Program-made: the position numbers and the translations under genes
The notes under the pieces: model-generated
Told to the model about the DNA's origin: nothing
Seen by the model: only the letters and a program-made list of their open reading frames with translations
The model's database searches: none
Shown here: positions 29,028-37,905 of the stretch, piece after piece
Numbering within the stretch: the stretch's first letter is position 1
How the letters are laid out: every line of letters begins with the position of its first letter
Origin: Stentor roeselii
Taxonomy: Eukaryota > Ciliophora > Heterotrichea > Heterotrichida > Stentoridae
Direction: 5' to 3'
NCBI GenBank assembly: GCA_006503475.1
Contig: RSEH01000008.1
Location: 124,001 to 188,000, forward strand
Length of the DNA: 64,000 nt

Positions 29028-30548
29028 ATGGATGGTGAAGTTGTTCAATTAATTCACATTTCCTCGAAATATCTTGCACAGGGAATGAATAAAAAAGCTT
29101 GGACGGCTCTTGAACGTGCTGCGAGTTTGTTGAGACCTGAAATGAATCAACAGGTAAAAATTTTCACTTTGATTAATTTGGCCTCTTGTCTTGCCAGAAT
29201 GAAAAGTTTCATGAAAGCTGCTGAGTGTCTTGCAGATGCTTTGAATGGACTTGAAGATGTTTGGCTTAAATCTTGTGTTTTGGTTAATCTTGCTGCTGTT
29301 AAATGTGAACTTGGGTTTTTTCAGCAGGCTTTGGAAATTGATTTAAGTGTTTTGAAAGATTTGAATGATATGAAGAGTGGAATTAATAAGGATACTGTGG
29401 AAGTTGTTGTTTGTAGGAATGTTGCTGTTGTTTGTGCAGTGTTGAAACAGGCTGGAAGGGTTAAGGTCTTTGAGGGGAGGGCTAAGGAGGTGGCTATGAA
29501 GAAATTGGGACCTTCGAATTTGTTGACTATGGTTTTGCAGAGGTTTAGAGTGTTCGAAATCTCCCCAGTTCAATTCCAAATAAAAAAAGAAAAGAAAAAC
29601 GAGAGATTTTTAAAAAAAATCCGGTTCATCACAGGCGAAAGACTTCAACCAATGCATAACAATCGAAATGCCTGGACAAAAAGATTGAAATCTTTACATT
29701 TAAACCCAATAATTTCAGCAAACCAATCAAATGATGAAAAAAGAGAAAGTTCCAGGTCTTTAATAAACGAAAAATTCTCAAACATCTCAGAACTAGTGGA
29801 AAATATCAGAAAATGTTCCAACAAATACAGAAACAAAACACAAGAAAATCAAAATCTTCCAAAATTTGAAGAAAAAGAGGTAGAAAGTATGAAAAACATT
29901 AAACATAAGTCAATAAAAATAGTAAATTTCAAGGATTTAAGAAGAAATAAAGAAAAAAACAGAGCAGCTGTCATTATTCAGAAGAATTTTCGCATGTTTA
30001 GCCAGAGACAGAAGTACTTGTTGTTCAAAAAGATAGGAAAGAAAATCGAGTATCGAATGGAAACTTTAGACATGTTCAACTCAAAGAAACTTGGAAATTT
30101 GACTGTGAAAGAGTCTGAAGAATATGAAGAAAACGACTCAGAAGAAAATGAATCAAAGCTCAACAAAATCAAAGACTCTGAAGTATTGAAAAAAACACTA
30201 AAAAAGCAAGATTCAAATAAATCCTCTAGTTTAACTGAAAAAGAACCTTTTTTCGATGAGAAAGAAAAAGAATTTCTAGAAGATCAAGAAAAAAAATCAG
30301 AGAAAAATGATACCGAAGTCCAAAACGATGAAGAAAAAAAAAGCACCTCTGAAATGTGTTATTCCGACGACTTCAAATCCAGTATTTCCGAGCCAAACCT
30401 TCAAACCATTGAAGAAAAATCCGCGCTAACAATCCAAAAGCACTACCGTAATCACCTTTCCTTAAAATATCACGGTTTCCCAATAACCTCCTCAACTCTT
30501 GCAGCCTTAAAGATCCAAAAAGCATTCCGTTCACGTAGACCTTATTAA
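29028..30548 (+). CDS. TPR and IQ-motif protein
   Basis: 506 aa. Residues 1-170 consist of helical hairpins typical of TPR repeats (MNKKAWTALERAASLL, SFMKAAECLADALNGL, FFQQALEIDLSVLKDL). The rest is basic then very acidic and low complexity, with IQ calmodulin-binding motifs near residue 307 (AAVIIQKNFRMFSQRQ), near 467 (ALTIQKHYRNHLS) and at the C-terminus (ALKIQKAFRSRR). The product probably binds calmodulin or centrin-like proteins. Its ATG immediately follows the TGA of the FHA/RINGv gene in the same reading frame, so it could be a separate gene, a read-through extension or a fused gene with one recoded TGA. Confidence 0.8.
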   Translation: MDGEVVQLIHISSKYLAQGMNKKAWTALERAASLLRPEMNQQVKIFTLINLASCLARMKSFMKAAECLADALNGLEDVWLKSCVLVNLAAVKCELGFFQQALEIDLSVLKDLNDMKSGINKDTVEVVVCRNVAVVCAVLKQAGRVKVFEGRAKEVAMKKLGPSNLLTMVLQRFRVFEISPVQFQIKKEKKNERFLKKIRFITGERLQPMHNNRNAWTKRLKSLHLNPIISANQSNDEKRESSRSLINEKFSNISELVENIRKCSNKYRNKTQENQNLPKFEEKEVESMKNIKHKSIKIVNFKDLRRNKEKNRAAVIIQKNFRMFSQRQKYLLFKKIGKKIEYRMETLDMFNSKKLGNLTVKESEEYEENDSEENESKLNKIKDSEVLKKTLKKQDSNKSSSLTEKEPFFDEKEKEFLEDQEKKSEKNDTEVQNDEEKKSTSEMCYSDDFKSSISEPNLQTIEEKSALTIQKHYRNHLSLKYHGFPITSSTLAALKIQKAFRSRRPY

Positions 30549-30580
30549 ATTTTTCGTGATCTTAAAAAAAAACAATTAAC

Positions 30581-31591
30581 TTACTTCTTTCCTTTTTTTC
30601 CCTTTTTTCCCCTTTTGCCCTTGCCTTTTCCAGAGCTGATAGTTTTGATTAACTCGTCCATTTTTTCCTCGCTGATTTTATTTTGACTAAGAAGCAAGTT
30701 TCCCAGAGTAGTGTTGCGTCTTTCGACTTCATTTCTCAAGCCTTCACAAATGGCGTCAACGCCCGTGTCGTAGAACCCGTTGTACCTCAAGTCAAGGGTC
30801 GTTAAGGTCTCGTTCATCCTCATCATGTCGAGAAGTGCCTCGATTACGCTTTTTTCTTCGCCGAACTGGTTGTCGCTTAAGTTTAGCTTCAATATTGACT
30901 TGTTTATCTGCATCGCGTGAAAGACCTGTAATACTCCTTCACCTCTTAATAAGTTACCTTGTAAGTCGAGGTCTTCCAGTGTTGAGTATTGGAAGATTAT
31001 TATTTCTAGAAGAGCTCTCCCGCCTTCTTTACCGTCTAAACCGCAGAAGGCTAGACTTAGGAACTTTAAGTTGATGTTTGTGCAGATGCCTTTTGCTAGG
31101 TTCTTCATTCCTTGATTGCCCAGGTTGTTGTGGTCTAGCTTTAAGATGCTGATCGCGCTTGGAACTGATGGACTCAGCACTTTTCCCAAGAATTCGCAGG
31201 ATAATGGCGTCAGGTTGCATTCTACGAACTCTAATGCACTTACTGTAGGCTGTTGTTGAAGGTATGTGCATAGACTTCGAACACCATCGTCTTCTGTGTT
31301 AGCTTTCCAGAAGCGGATGTTGCGTAACTGGTTGTACTGAACGTCTTTTAGTGCATCGGCTATCGCTCTTACTCCTAAGGGGCCGATTTCGTCCCAAACG
31401 ACCAGATCAGACAAAGTTCCAGGGTTCTTCTCATCCCTGATTTCCATAAACTTCTCTTCTAACTTCCTCGGCATAGACAGTCCCAGTTCAGCTAAATTCC
31501 TACGATACGCTCTATAAACTTTTTCCACCGAGTCATCAACCGCATCTTTTTTTCCCCCTCCACCTCCTTCAGCTTTTTTTTTCGCTCCCAT
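30581..31591 (-). CDS. Leucine-rich repeat protein (ribonuclease-inhibitor type)
   Basis: 336 aa. It starts with a short basic, glycine-rich leader and ends in a Gly-Lys repeat tail. Between them are at least six RI-type LRRs: SILKLDHNNLGNQGMKNL, LKFLSLAFCGLDGKEGGRAL, LEDLDLQGNLLRGEGVL, LKLNLSDNQFGEEKSV and LTTLDLRYNGFYDTGVDAI. Such proteins are protein-binding scaffolds and several are axonemal in ciliates and algae, but nothing here assigns it to a complex. It converges on the TPR/IQ gene (32 bp between stops) and diverges from the TauE gene (68 bp between starts). Confidence 0.88.
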   Translation of the reverse strand: MGAKKKAEGGGGGKKDAVDDSVEKVYRAYRRNLAELGLSMPRKLEEKFMEIRDEKNPGTLSDLVVWDEIGPLGVRAIADALKDVQYNQLRNIRFWKANTEDDGVRSLCTYLQQQPTVSALEFVECNLTPLSCEFLGKVLSPSVPSAISILKLDHNNLGNQGMKNLAKGICTNINLKFLSLAFCGLDGKEGGRALLEIIIFQYSTLEDLDLQGNLLRGEGVLQVFHAMQINKSILKLNLSDNQFGEEKSVIEALLDMMRMNETLTTLDLRYNGFYDTGVDAICEGLRNEVERRNTTLGNLLLSQNKISEEKMDELIKTISSGKGKGKRGKKGKKGKK

Positions 31592-31659
31592 GAATTATTT
31601 ACCCAAAAAAATTTTCAAAGTTATTCAAATTCCGACATCTTGATGAATGGTTATAATAA

Positions 31660-33246
31660 ATGATTAAGCCTTTAATTTTTCTGCTTGTTTTTTCCAACGC
31701 GCAAGAGACTTGCTTCGTTGATAGTGATTGTTTGGAGTTAAGCAGTTGTCATGAAGGACTCTGCGAACACAAAGAGCTCTTTCCCTTGGCAGTGAGTGAG
31801 ATCATCGGTATTTTTGTGATGATTGTTGTTTCTGCCTTAGCCAACGCTGGAGGTGCCGGGGGGAGTTCGATGACTTTGAGTCTTATGCTGCTTCTGCATA
31901 AGTTCGACCCTCATTCCAGTGTGGCCCTGACACAAGTTTTCATGTTTGCAGGGACCTGCACCGTGACTATCCTAAAAATGCGTGACCGTCATCCCACCCG
32001 TGACCGTCCTTTGATTTATTATGATGTTTTAATGCAAATCGTCAGTCCTATCTTGATTGGAGTCTCCGTTGGAGTCACTCTTAATCCTGCCTTTCCTGGA
32101 TGGCTCATCCTGGCTTTACTCACTCTTGTTGTTATCTTCTTGGTTTATGATATACTTAAAAGAAGTGTCAAAATTTATAGGAAGGAAAAAGCTGATCAAC
32201 AAGTCATTCCTAGTCAAAATTTGGATGAAAAGTCTCAAGGGTCTGGAGAAGTCAGCTCGGGAATTACTAATAAGGCTCGGGAAAATGATGGAAAATTGAA
32301 TATTTGTAGTGAAATCGGAGGAGTTAAGGGGAAGGAAGATGGAAATCGATCTAATGAGGCTTCTGTAAGGCCAGGTGGATTTGATGGAGAAGAGGATCGG
32401 GAGAATGGGGTTAATATGATGCAGGGTTTACAGGGTGTACCTCCTGCTAGGTCTTTTAGTGATGTTGATGAACATGCTGCTCATCCACCTGAAACTGAGT
32501 CATCTAGTGAGTTGTTGAGAAAACTGACTACGATTTATCAGGAAGAGAAGAAAATCATTGCTTGGGTCCCTTTTTTTTATTTTATTTTGTTAGCTGGAGC
32601 TAGCATCGCCTTTCCTTTGATTAAAGGAAGCTCTTCAACTCAGTCTTTTGTCGGGATCAAGTCGTGCTCGGCTGGGTATTTTGGAGTCACGGTTGCGTAT
32701 CTGGTTTTTATGATACTCATGAATATTTTATCATCAGTTTATTTGGTTAGAAAGACTTTTGTTTGTGAAAGTACCAACTATGTGTTTGACGAAGGAGATA
32801 TTCATTGGACTTACAAGAAATGTGCTTATGTCTCAGGCTGCTCAGTTGTGGCTGGATTGGTTGTCGGCCTCTTAGGCATGGGTGGTGGAAACTTGATAGG
32901 TCCAATGTTATTAGCCTTAGGAGTTCGTCCTGAAATATCAACAATTTCATCATCTTTTACAATTTTTATCAGTTCAGGTACAGCAGCTGCTCAATACTTC
33001 ATCACTGGGAAGATAGACCCTCAATACTCAGCCTGGTTCTTCATGTTATCGATTATAGGTAGCTTGATAGGAATTCTGGTACTTAGGAAAATTGCAATTC
33101 AAAGACAACGTGTTTCGGTGTTGATATTTTGCCTTTTCTTTATCTTATCTGCATCTTTGGTTATCATTCCAACAGTTGGAGTTTTGAATGCTGTGAAACA
33201 GTCTCAGGAAGGAACTTTTCAGCTGGGCTTTAAACAACTTTGCTAA
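31660..33246 (+). CDS. TauE/SafE family membrane transporter
   Basis: 528 aa. A signal peptide and short Cys-rich luminal segment (CFVDSDCLELSSCHEGLC) are followed by the first half of a TauE/SafE domain (ANAGGAGGSSMTLSLML), then a polar cytosolic loop of about 130 residues (around 185-300), then the second half with GLLGMGGGNLIGPMLLALG and PEISTISSSFTIFISSGTAA. The duplicated G-rich motifs are diagnostic. About nine membrane segments are visible. Bacterial members export sulfite or sulfoacetate; eukaryotic ones are plant and protist membrane proteins of mostly unknown substrate. Confidence 0.92.
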   Translation: MIKPLIFLLVFSNAQETCFVDSDCLELSSCHEGLCEHKELFPLAVSEIIGIFVMIVVSALANAGGAGGSSMTLSLMLLLHKFDPHSSVALTQVFMFAGTCTVTILKMRDRHPTRDRPLIYYDVLMQIVSPILIGVSVGVTLNPAFPGWLILALLTLVVIFLVYDILKRSVKIYRKEKADQQVIPSQNLDEKSQGSGEVSSGITNKARENDGKLNICSEIGGVKGKEDGNRSNEASVRPGGFDGEEDRENGVNMMQGLQGVPPARSFSDVDEHAAHPPETESSSELLRKLTTIYQEEKKIIAWVPFFYFILLAGASIAFPLIKGSSSTQSFVGIKSCSAGYFGVTVAYLVFMILMNILSSVYLVRKTFVCESTNYVFDEGDIHWTYKKCAYVSGCSVVAGLVVGLLGMGGGNLIGPMLLALGVRPEISTISSSFTIFISSGTAAAQYFITGKIDPQYSAWFFMLSIIGSLIGILVLRKIAIQRQRVSVLIFCLFFILSASLVIIPTVGVLNAVKQSQEGTFQLGFKQLC

Positions 33247-33895
33247 TTATTTATAGTCTTTTTTATAATAGAGCTTTCTTTTAGTTCTTTTTTATAATAG
33301 AGCTTTCTTTTAGTTTTTAGTTTATATGAGATTTACGATGATTTTATGGTAATAAAGATTGTTAGTAAAATCATGAAGAACTTATATGTAGCACTAGCAG
33401 AATTATAATAAAGAAATTATATATACCTTCGAAAAGGTATCTTGATGTAATTATACAAACTAAAAGCTCTATGAATCGAACATTAAAACCTACAAAAGTG
33501 CGCTTTGGTCTCCTTTCGCTCAGCCATTTCGGCATAGTTCGGTGTCTACAAGGCCTTAAAAGTGAAATCCTGAAGGTCTGATGCTTTAAAACCTGAGAAT
33601 CTGTTCAGAAATCTAATATCACCACTTTCATCATCACGATCAGCACACATTCACATTCAATATTTCACCACAAGTGATAACCAGTGTACCCAGGTTGATT
33701 CTTCTAAAATCTCTAACCGTAAGCCTCCCTCAATCCTTCTATAAAAAATCACGATAAAATAAATTTTCTTCACAAATTTCATTCTTTCTTTATTCCCTTG
33801 TTTCTTTATTAATCCTTCTAATATTGATTCATGAACACTGAAGATTCCTAAACATCAAATTTCTTCTCTGCTTTAAAATTCATTTATTTACTTAA
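33247..33895. other. Intergenic region with 29-bp tandem repeat and a GC-richer island
   Basis: Contains the perfect tandem repeat at 33257-33314 and a less AT-rich island at about 33470-33720. Short frames on both strands there (36 codons from 33471 plus strand; 54 codons from 33535 minus strand) are too short to support. No tRNA or snRNA motif was recognised. Confidence 0.5.
33257..33314. repeat. 29-bp tandem repeat, two perfect copies
   Basis: 33257-33285 and 33286-33314 are identical and begin TCTTTTTTATAATAG. They lie just after the TauE/SafE stop codon and may affect its 3' end. Confidence 0.95.
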
Positions 33896-34708
33896 ATGGA
33901 AGAAAAATCCCACTTCAAACCCTGGCATTTCGCTGCATTCGCCACTGGTCTTTGGGCTTATTTTGAATGGAAACACGTGGATATCAAGCAAGAAATCCGT
34001 AAAAACATCAGAGAACCAGGTCAAGTCCTTCCTGAAAACGAAGGAAAACCAGTTCTAGCCTCAGGAATCGTGAATTCATCAAACTACCTTGAAGACAAGT
34101 TATTTAATATAAAAGTCGAATGCTTGAAACTTGAAAGAAAACTCCAGCAGTATAAAGGAAAGTGGCAAAGTTGTCAGGAAACTCCTCCAACTTGGATGTC
34201 TTCAGAAGAAACTATTTCCCAAGACTCTTTCGAAATCCCTCCTTTTTTGGTGGAAGGAAAGTTATTCAAAGAGATTCCCGCTGATATAAAAATAAAGCCA
34301 AAAGTACTTCCCAGGAGCTTTAGAGACGTGATTCTCTCAAAAGGCTTCGCAGTTTACAGTGATGATTCCGGGTACTACTTGTCAAGATTTAAGAGAAAGT
34401 CAGGAGTTTATAAACCAGTTGATGGTGACTACCAAGTCACTTTTCACCGTCTTATGAAAGGTCAACTTTTCACTATTTTAGGCCAACAAGAAGGAAATTT
34501 CATTTCTTCTTATCGCTCTCCTCATCTCCCCAGACCTGTCATAGTAATCAAGCCTGGCCTTCATTCACTAGAGTCAATGTTAGAAGACCTTCCTTCCCAA
34601 AGCCTTTCTTATCTCTTCGCATTGAGAGCTCTTAGTGCAAGTTCGATTTGCTTCAGTCTTTTCTTACGATTTTACACAACCTCAACAAATCTCAACTCTA
34701 AGCCTTAG
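33896..34708 (+). CDS. TMEM43 (LUMA)-like membrane protein
   Basis: 270 aa. A membrane segment lies near residues 10-22 (WHFAAFATGLWAYF) and a second hydrophobic stretch near the C-terminus. Between them, an ENEGKPVLASGIV segment followed by VECLKLERKLQQYKGKW compares with the EGRLVHIIGAL and KLRRHVEMYQW segments of TMEM43 (DUF1625), and a YKPVDGDYQVTFHRL strand is also family-like. TMEM43 is an inner nuclear membrane/ER protein. Human TMEM43 is 400 aa with more C-terminal membrane segments, so this copy is short. Its last 11 bases overlap the last 11 bases of the convergent Rpn8 gene. Confidence 0.6.
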   Translation: MEEKSHFKPWHFAAFATGLWAYFEWKHVDIKQEIRKNIREPGQVLPENEGKPVLASGIVNSSNYLEDKLFNIKVECLKLERKLQQYKGKWQSCQETPPTWMSSEETISQDSFEIPPFLVEGKLFKEIPADIKIKPKVLPRSFRDVILSKGFAVYSDDSGYYLSRFKRKSGVYKPVDGDYQVTFHRLMKGQLFTILGQQEGNFISSYRSPHLPRPVIVIKPGLHSLESMLEDLPSQSLSYLFALRALSASSICFSLFLRFYTTSTNLNSKP

Positions 34709-35528
34709 TCTTATTGCTAATTAAAGAATGGAGGGCTAAGACATTTCTTGTGATACTTGCGAGGTACAGAGCCAGATACGTGTTATTCTGGTTTACCGCG
34801 AAAGACTGGGCTAAACTTTCAGTGTCTGGCAAAAAGTTGAAAGTTTCTTGTAACTTGAAGAAAATCTCGTGGTTTGTTTTTCCGTCGTTTAAAACGGAAG
34901 AGATATATTCTTGGATTGTCTGAATACGGGCTAACATGGCTTTTAATGCTGCGATTTTATGCTGAGTTTCGGTTGCTAATGATGTTGCGGCCACGTCACG
35001 GACATCTCGCAATAAGTGCTCCACTCCGACTTCTTCGGGTTCTGAACATCCTAGGATTGTGGGAAGATGCAAAAAGTTCCTGACGATTGAACCTTCTTCA
35101 TTGACCTCTTCTTTAGACACGTATGCTTGTGCTGGGAGTTCTAAGGTTTCGGAAGCCTGGATGTCGATGACTACAAAGACCGGGTTCGGTTCGTATCTTT
35201 TGAAGCTTTCATTGATTTGGATGTCAGGACTTTTGACCCCCGGGCCTGATGAGTACCAGCCGATGATTTTTTCACGTGCGTTGATTCGCTTGTACATCGC
35301 GAACATAGTTTCGATGTAGTTATGGTCCACGAACCAGACTTTCGCGTCGCTTGGGTCTTCCTCGAATGGAACTGCGAATGAGTTGATCACGTCCAGCCGC
35401 CCTTTGAAAGTTTCTCCCAGTAAAACTCCTACGACTCGCTTTTTTGAGTCTTTTGAGACTCGGTGGTAGTGGTCGACTACTGACAGCAGAACCAAAGGAT
35501 GAACTATCACTTCTTCGATGTTTTGCAT
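34698..35528 (-). CDS. RPN8: 26S proteasome regulatory subunit Rpn8 (PSMD7)
   Basis: 276 aa. The MPN domain is unmistakable: VHPLVLLSVVDHYHRV, RVVGVLLGETFKG, NSFAVPFEEDPSDAKVWF, DHNYIETMFAMYKRINAR and IIGWYSSGPGVK. The metal-binding JAMM histidines are absent (GWYSSGP instead of a HTHP-type motif), as expected for Rpn8, the inactive partner of Rpn11 in the lid. EEVGVEHLLRDVRD and the C-terminal helices (YLALYLASITRNVLALHSLI) are also present. The C-terminal Lys-rich tail of animal Rpn8 is missing. Its stop lies inside the convergent TMEM43-like coding region. Confidence 0.97.
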   Translation of the reverse strand: MQNIEEVIVHPLVLLSVVDHYHRVSKDSKKRVVGVLLGETFKGRLDVINSFAVPFEEDPSDAKVWFVDHNYIETMFAMYKRINAREKIIGWYSSGPGVKSPDIQINESFKRYEPNPVFVVIDIQASETLELPAQAYVSKEEVNEEGSIVRNFLHLPTILGCSEPEEVGVEHLLRDVRDVAATSLATETQHKIAALKAMLARIQTIQEYISSVLNDGKTNHEIFFKLQETFNFLPDTESLAQSFAVNQNNTYLALYLASITRNVLALHSLISNKTKA

Positions 35529-35672
35529 TTTTATTCTAGCATTGGATTAGGAAAAATTTAGGGATTGAAAATTAGAGAAGAAGGAAGGATTTTGGGTATG
35601 TCAAGGAAAGGATTTTTAGGGTTTTGAGATTAGTTTTTATGATTTTATAGTTATCGAAAGTTGATTTGGATA

Positions 35673-37889
35673 TTAATAAAATGTCTTGATCGTGTGAGGA
35701 GTGCTCATCACCCGATTAAGCTGCTCCTTCATATTATTAAGCCACGAGCCATGCCTCATGATAACATCCTTCATATACTCCCTACTTTTGCACCATTTAT
35801 TGACCTGTCTCTGATAAACATGCAAATTATGATTCTGCCAAGGTTGTCTCTGATAAGTATTAATCTGATTGCTCTTAACATCCGTATTTCTCCACATTTC
35901 CATCAACAACTCTTCATCTTCACTCGCTTCAACATCATCCTGTTCCGGTCTAAACAAATCCTCAGCCTGTTTGAGTTCCTTGACCCTTGCATTATGTTTA
36001 GCTATATTTTTTTCAATAATCCTCTTAACATTATAAAGTTCAATCCTCTTCCTTTCACTCGGGTTATTCTTATACTCCCTCATTTCCTTATTCCACTTTT
36101 CCCTATCCTGTTTCAAAACCGCCTGAAGATGTCTAAGTTCTTCCTTTTCAGAAGCCAAGGCAAATTTAACCTTATCATTATCCTGAGTATTCTTTCCACT
36201 AATCATCACTTTTTTCAATGACCGTACTTCGACTTCTAGATATTTAAGTCTTTCATTTTCAGATTCTGAGAACTTCTGAATTTCATTTTCCTTTTCAATG
36301 ATTTGCTTTTCCAGATCAGCAACTACAACGTTTTCAATTCGAAAGTCCTGGGCTTGGAGGTCGTCTTTTTCAATTTCAATTCTGTGAATTTCAGTTCTTA
36401 ATCGCGCTTCTTCGTCTTTGGCTTCATCGAGTTCTAGACTTTTAATGTAAAGTAAGTGTTCGATATTCGCCAGGTCTTTTTGTAACCCGCGGATGGATGA
36501 CTCGAGTTCTGCTTTACGTTCTTCTTGGATTATTGATGAAGAGCGCTTTCGAAGAGAAGCTTGTTGCTCTTCGGATTGGAAAAAACGATGCAGCTTTTGA
36601 TGAAGGTCTTGAAGGTCGGCTTCGAGGTCGGCTTCGCGTTTTGCTTTGTAGGAATTAATTGATTCGGATAAGAGTTTTTTTAAGTCCTGCTCTCGTGAGG
36701 CTAGGTCTTGTTTTAAGGTCAGTTCGGAATCGATTCGGGCTTTTTTTGAACGGGATTTGTTTCTTTCGAGAAGTTTTTCACGTTCTTTTGTGAGTTTTTC
36801 GAGGTTTTCTTGCTTCAACTCGGATATTAACTTTGAGTAGGAAAGGCTTAGGTCTTTTTCGAGGTTGTAGAGAAGGGTCAGGTCGTCTTTTTGTAGTTCT
36901 CCCGAATCTTCTTGGCGAATTACTCGGATTTGCTTTTCGAAGTCGTTTTCAGATCTTTTTTTCTCGATTTCTAAGTCTTCTGCCATTTTTTCTCGTAGTT
37001 TTTTCAGTTTTGCGTGATGTTTGTCTTTGAAAGTTTCAGCTTCTTGGAACTCAGAGTTGATTTTTTGCTTTAAAAACCGGATCTCGTTTTTGAGACCTTC
37101 GATTTCAAGGTCATGAGACTTTTTATAAGATTTTTCAAGATTTTCCGAGTTTTTCTGTACCTTGATAATAATTTCTTTTTTTTCACTTTCAATTAAATTA
37201 AAGAAACTCTTTTCAACATCTTTAATTTTTTCATCAAATCCTTTTCTTTCCCTATTCAACATCTCATTTTCCTGACTTTCCAGTTGTTTTTTCAAGTAAC
37301 TTCTTGCCTGTTCCAATTTATTCCTGGCATTTTTTCCAGAATTATCATCTTTTTCCATCTGAGTTTTTCTAAGCCTATCTTTTTTTTCCTCCAGTTCTTT
37401 TTCAATGATTTTTTTCTGAGCGTTTTTCTTTTCAAGGAATTCTTTTTTCTGTTCTTCAGCAAATTTGGAAAAATCGTCTTCAAGTTCTTTTTTTCTTTTA
37501 CTGAGTTCTGAGTTTTCTGGTTGTTCCAAGACAGGACTGATGCTGAGAGGTCCAATGATTTTTTTAGAGTGAGTTAAAGTTTTCGGTTTATTTTTGAGTC
37601 TTTTGGCTTCTTTTGCATCTTTTACCTTCTTTTTATATAAAGAGTCGCAAGGGTGCTCCCAGACGCTTTCTCCTGTTTCGAAGTTAAAATAAAAGATTTG
37701 GTCATCTTTCGTCTGACAAGGTTTCCATTCTTTCGGAAGCCGCGCTTTGAGACCTTCTCTGGCGAGGTAGATCAAGTCGTTGTCTTCGGGAAAAGTGAGT
37801 CCGAGGCTTTCTCCGTATTCCAGGAGTTCGTCCTCGGTGGGGATGTAGTTCGGGTCGATGTCTTCTTCGAGTACAATGCTGTCACCCAT
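35673..37889 (-). CDS. CEP164: CEP164-like centriolar distal-appendage protein
   Basis: 738 aa. The first 85 residues follow the N-terminus of CEP164 closely: IVLEEDIDPNYIPTEDELLE, then LIYLAREGLKARLPKEWKPC, then a WW domain (about 51-82) with IFYFNFETGESVWEHPCD. The remainder is nearly all charged coiled coil (about 100-660). In animals and ciliates CEP164 sits on distal appendages of the basal body, docks it to the membrane and recruits TTBK2. Human CEP164 is about 1,460 aa, so this form is half as long. The start codon faces that of phosphatidylserine synthase across 16 bp. Confidence 0.9.
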   Translation of the reverse strand: MGDSIVLEEDIDPNYIPTEDELLEYGESLGLTFPEDNDLIYLAREGLKARLPKEWKPCQTKDDQIFYFNFETGESVWEHPCDSLYKKKVKDAKEAKRLKNKPKTLTHSKKIIGPLSISPVLEQPENSELSKRKKELEDDFSKFAEEQKKEFLEKKNAQKKIIEKELEEKKDRLRKTQMEKDDNSGKNARNKLEQARSYLKKQLESQENEMLNRERKGFDEKIKDVEKSFFNLIESEKKEIIIKVQKNSENLEKSYKKSHDLEIEGLKNEIRFLKQKINSEFQEAETFKDKHHAKLKKLREKMAEDLEIEKKRSENDFEKQIRVIRQEDSGELQKDDLTLLYNLEKDLSLSYSKLISELKQENLEKLTKEREKLLERNKSRSKKARIDSELTLKQDLASREQDLKKLLSESINSYKAKREADLEADLQDLHQKLHRFFQSEEQQASLRKRSSSIIQEERKAELESSIRGLQKDLANIEHLLYIKSLELDEAKDEEARLRTEIHRIEIEKDDLQAQDFRIENVVVADLEKQIIEKENEIQKFSESENERLKYLEVEVRSLKKVMISGKNTQDNDKVKFALASEKEELRHLQAVLKQDREKWNKEMREYKNNPSERKRIELYNVKRIIEKNIAKHNARVKELKQAEDLFRPEQDDVEASEDEELLMEMWRNTDVKSNQINTYQRQPWQNHNLHVYQRQVNKWCKSREYMKDVIMRHGSWLNNMKEQLNRVMSTPHTIKTFY

Positions 37890-37905
37890 TTAAAATAATA
37901 TAAAT
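37890..37905. promoter_or_regulatory. 16-bp divergent intergenic gap with TATA-like core
   Basis: TTAAAATAATATAAAT is all that separates the ATGs of CEP164 and phosphatidylserine synthase. It contains TATAAA on the plus strand. Confidence 0.4.

Noticed and set aside
33490-33580. Possible tRNA or U6-like RNA
   Set aside because: No A/B box pair with GGTTCRA, no acceptor stem and no U6 ACAGAGA motif on either strand.
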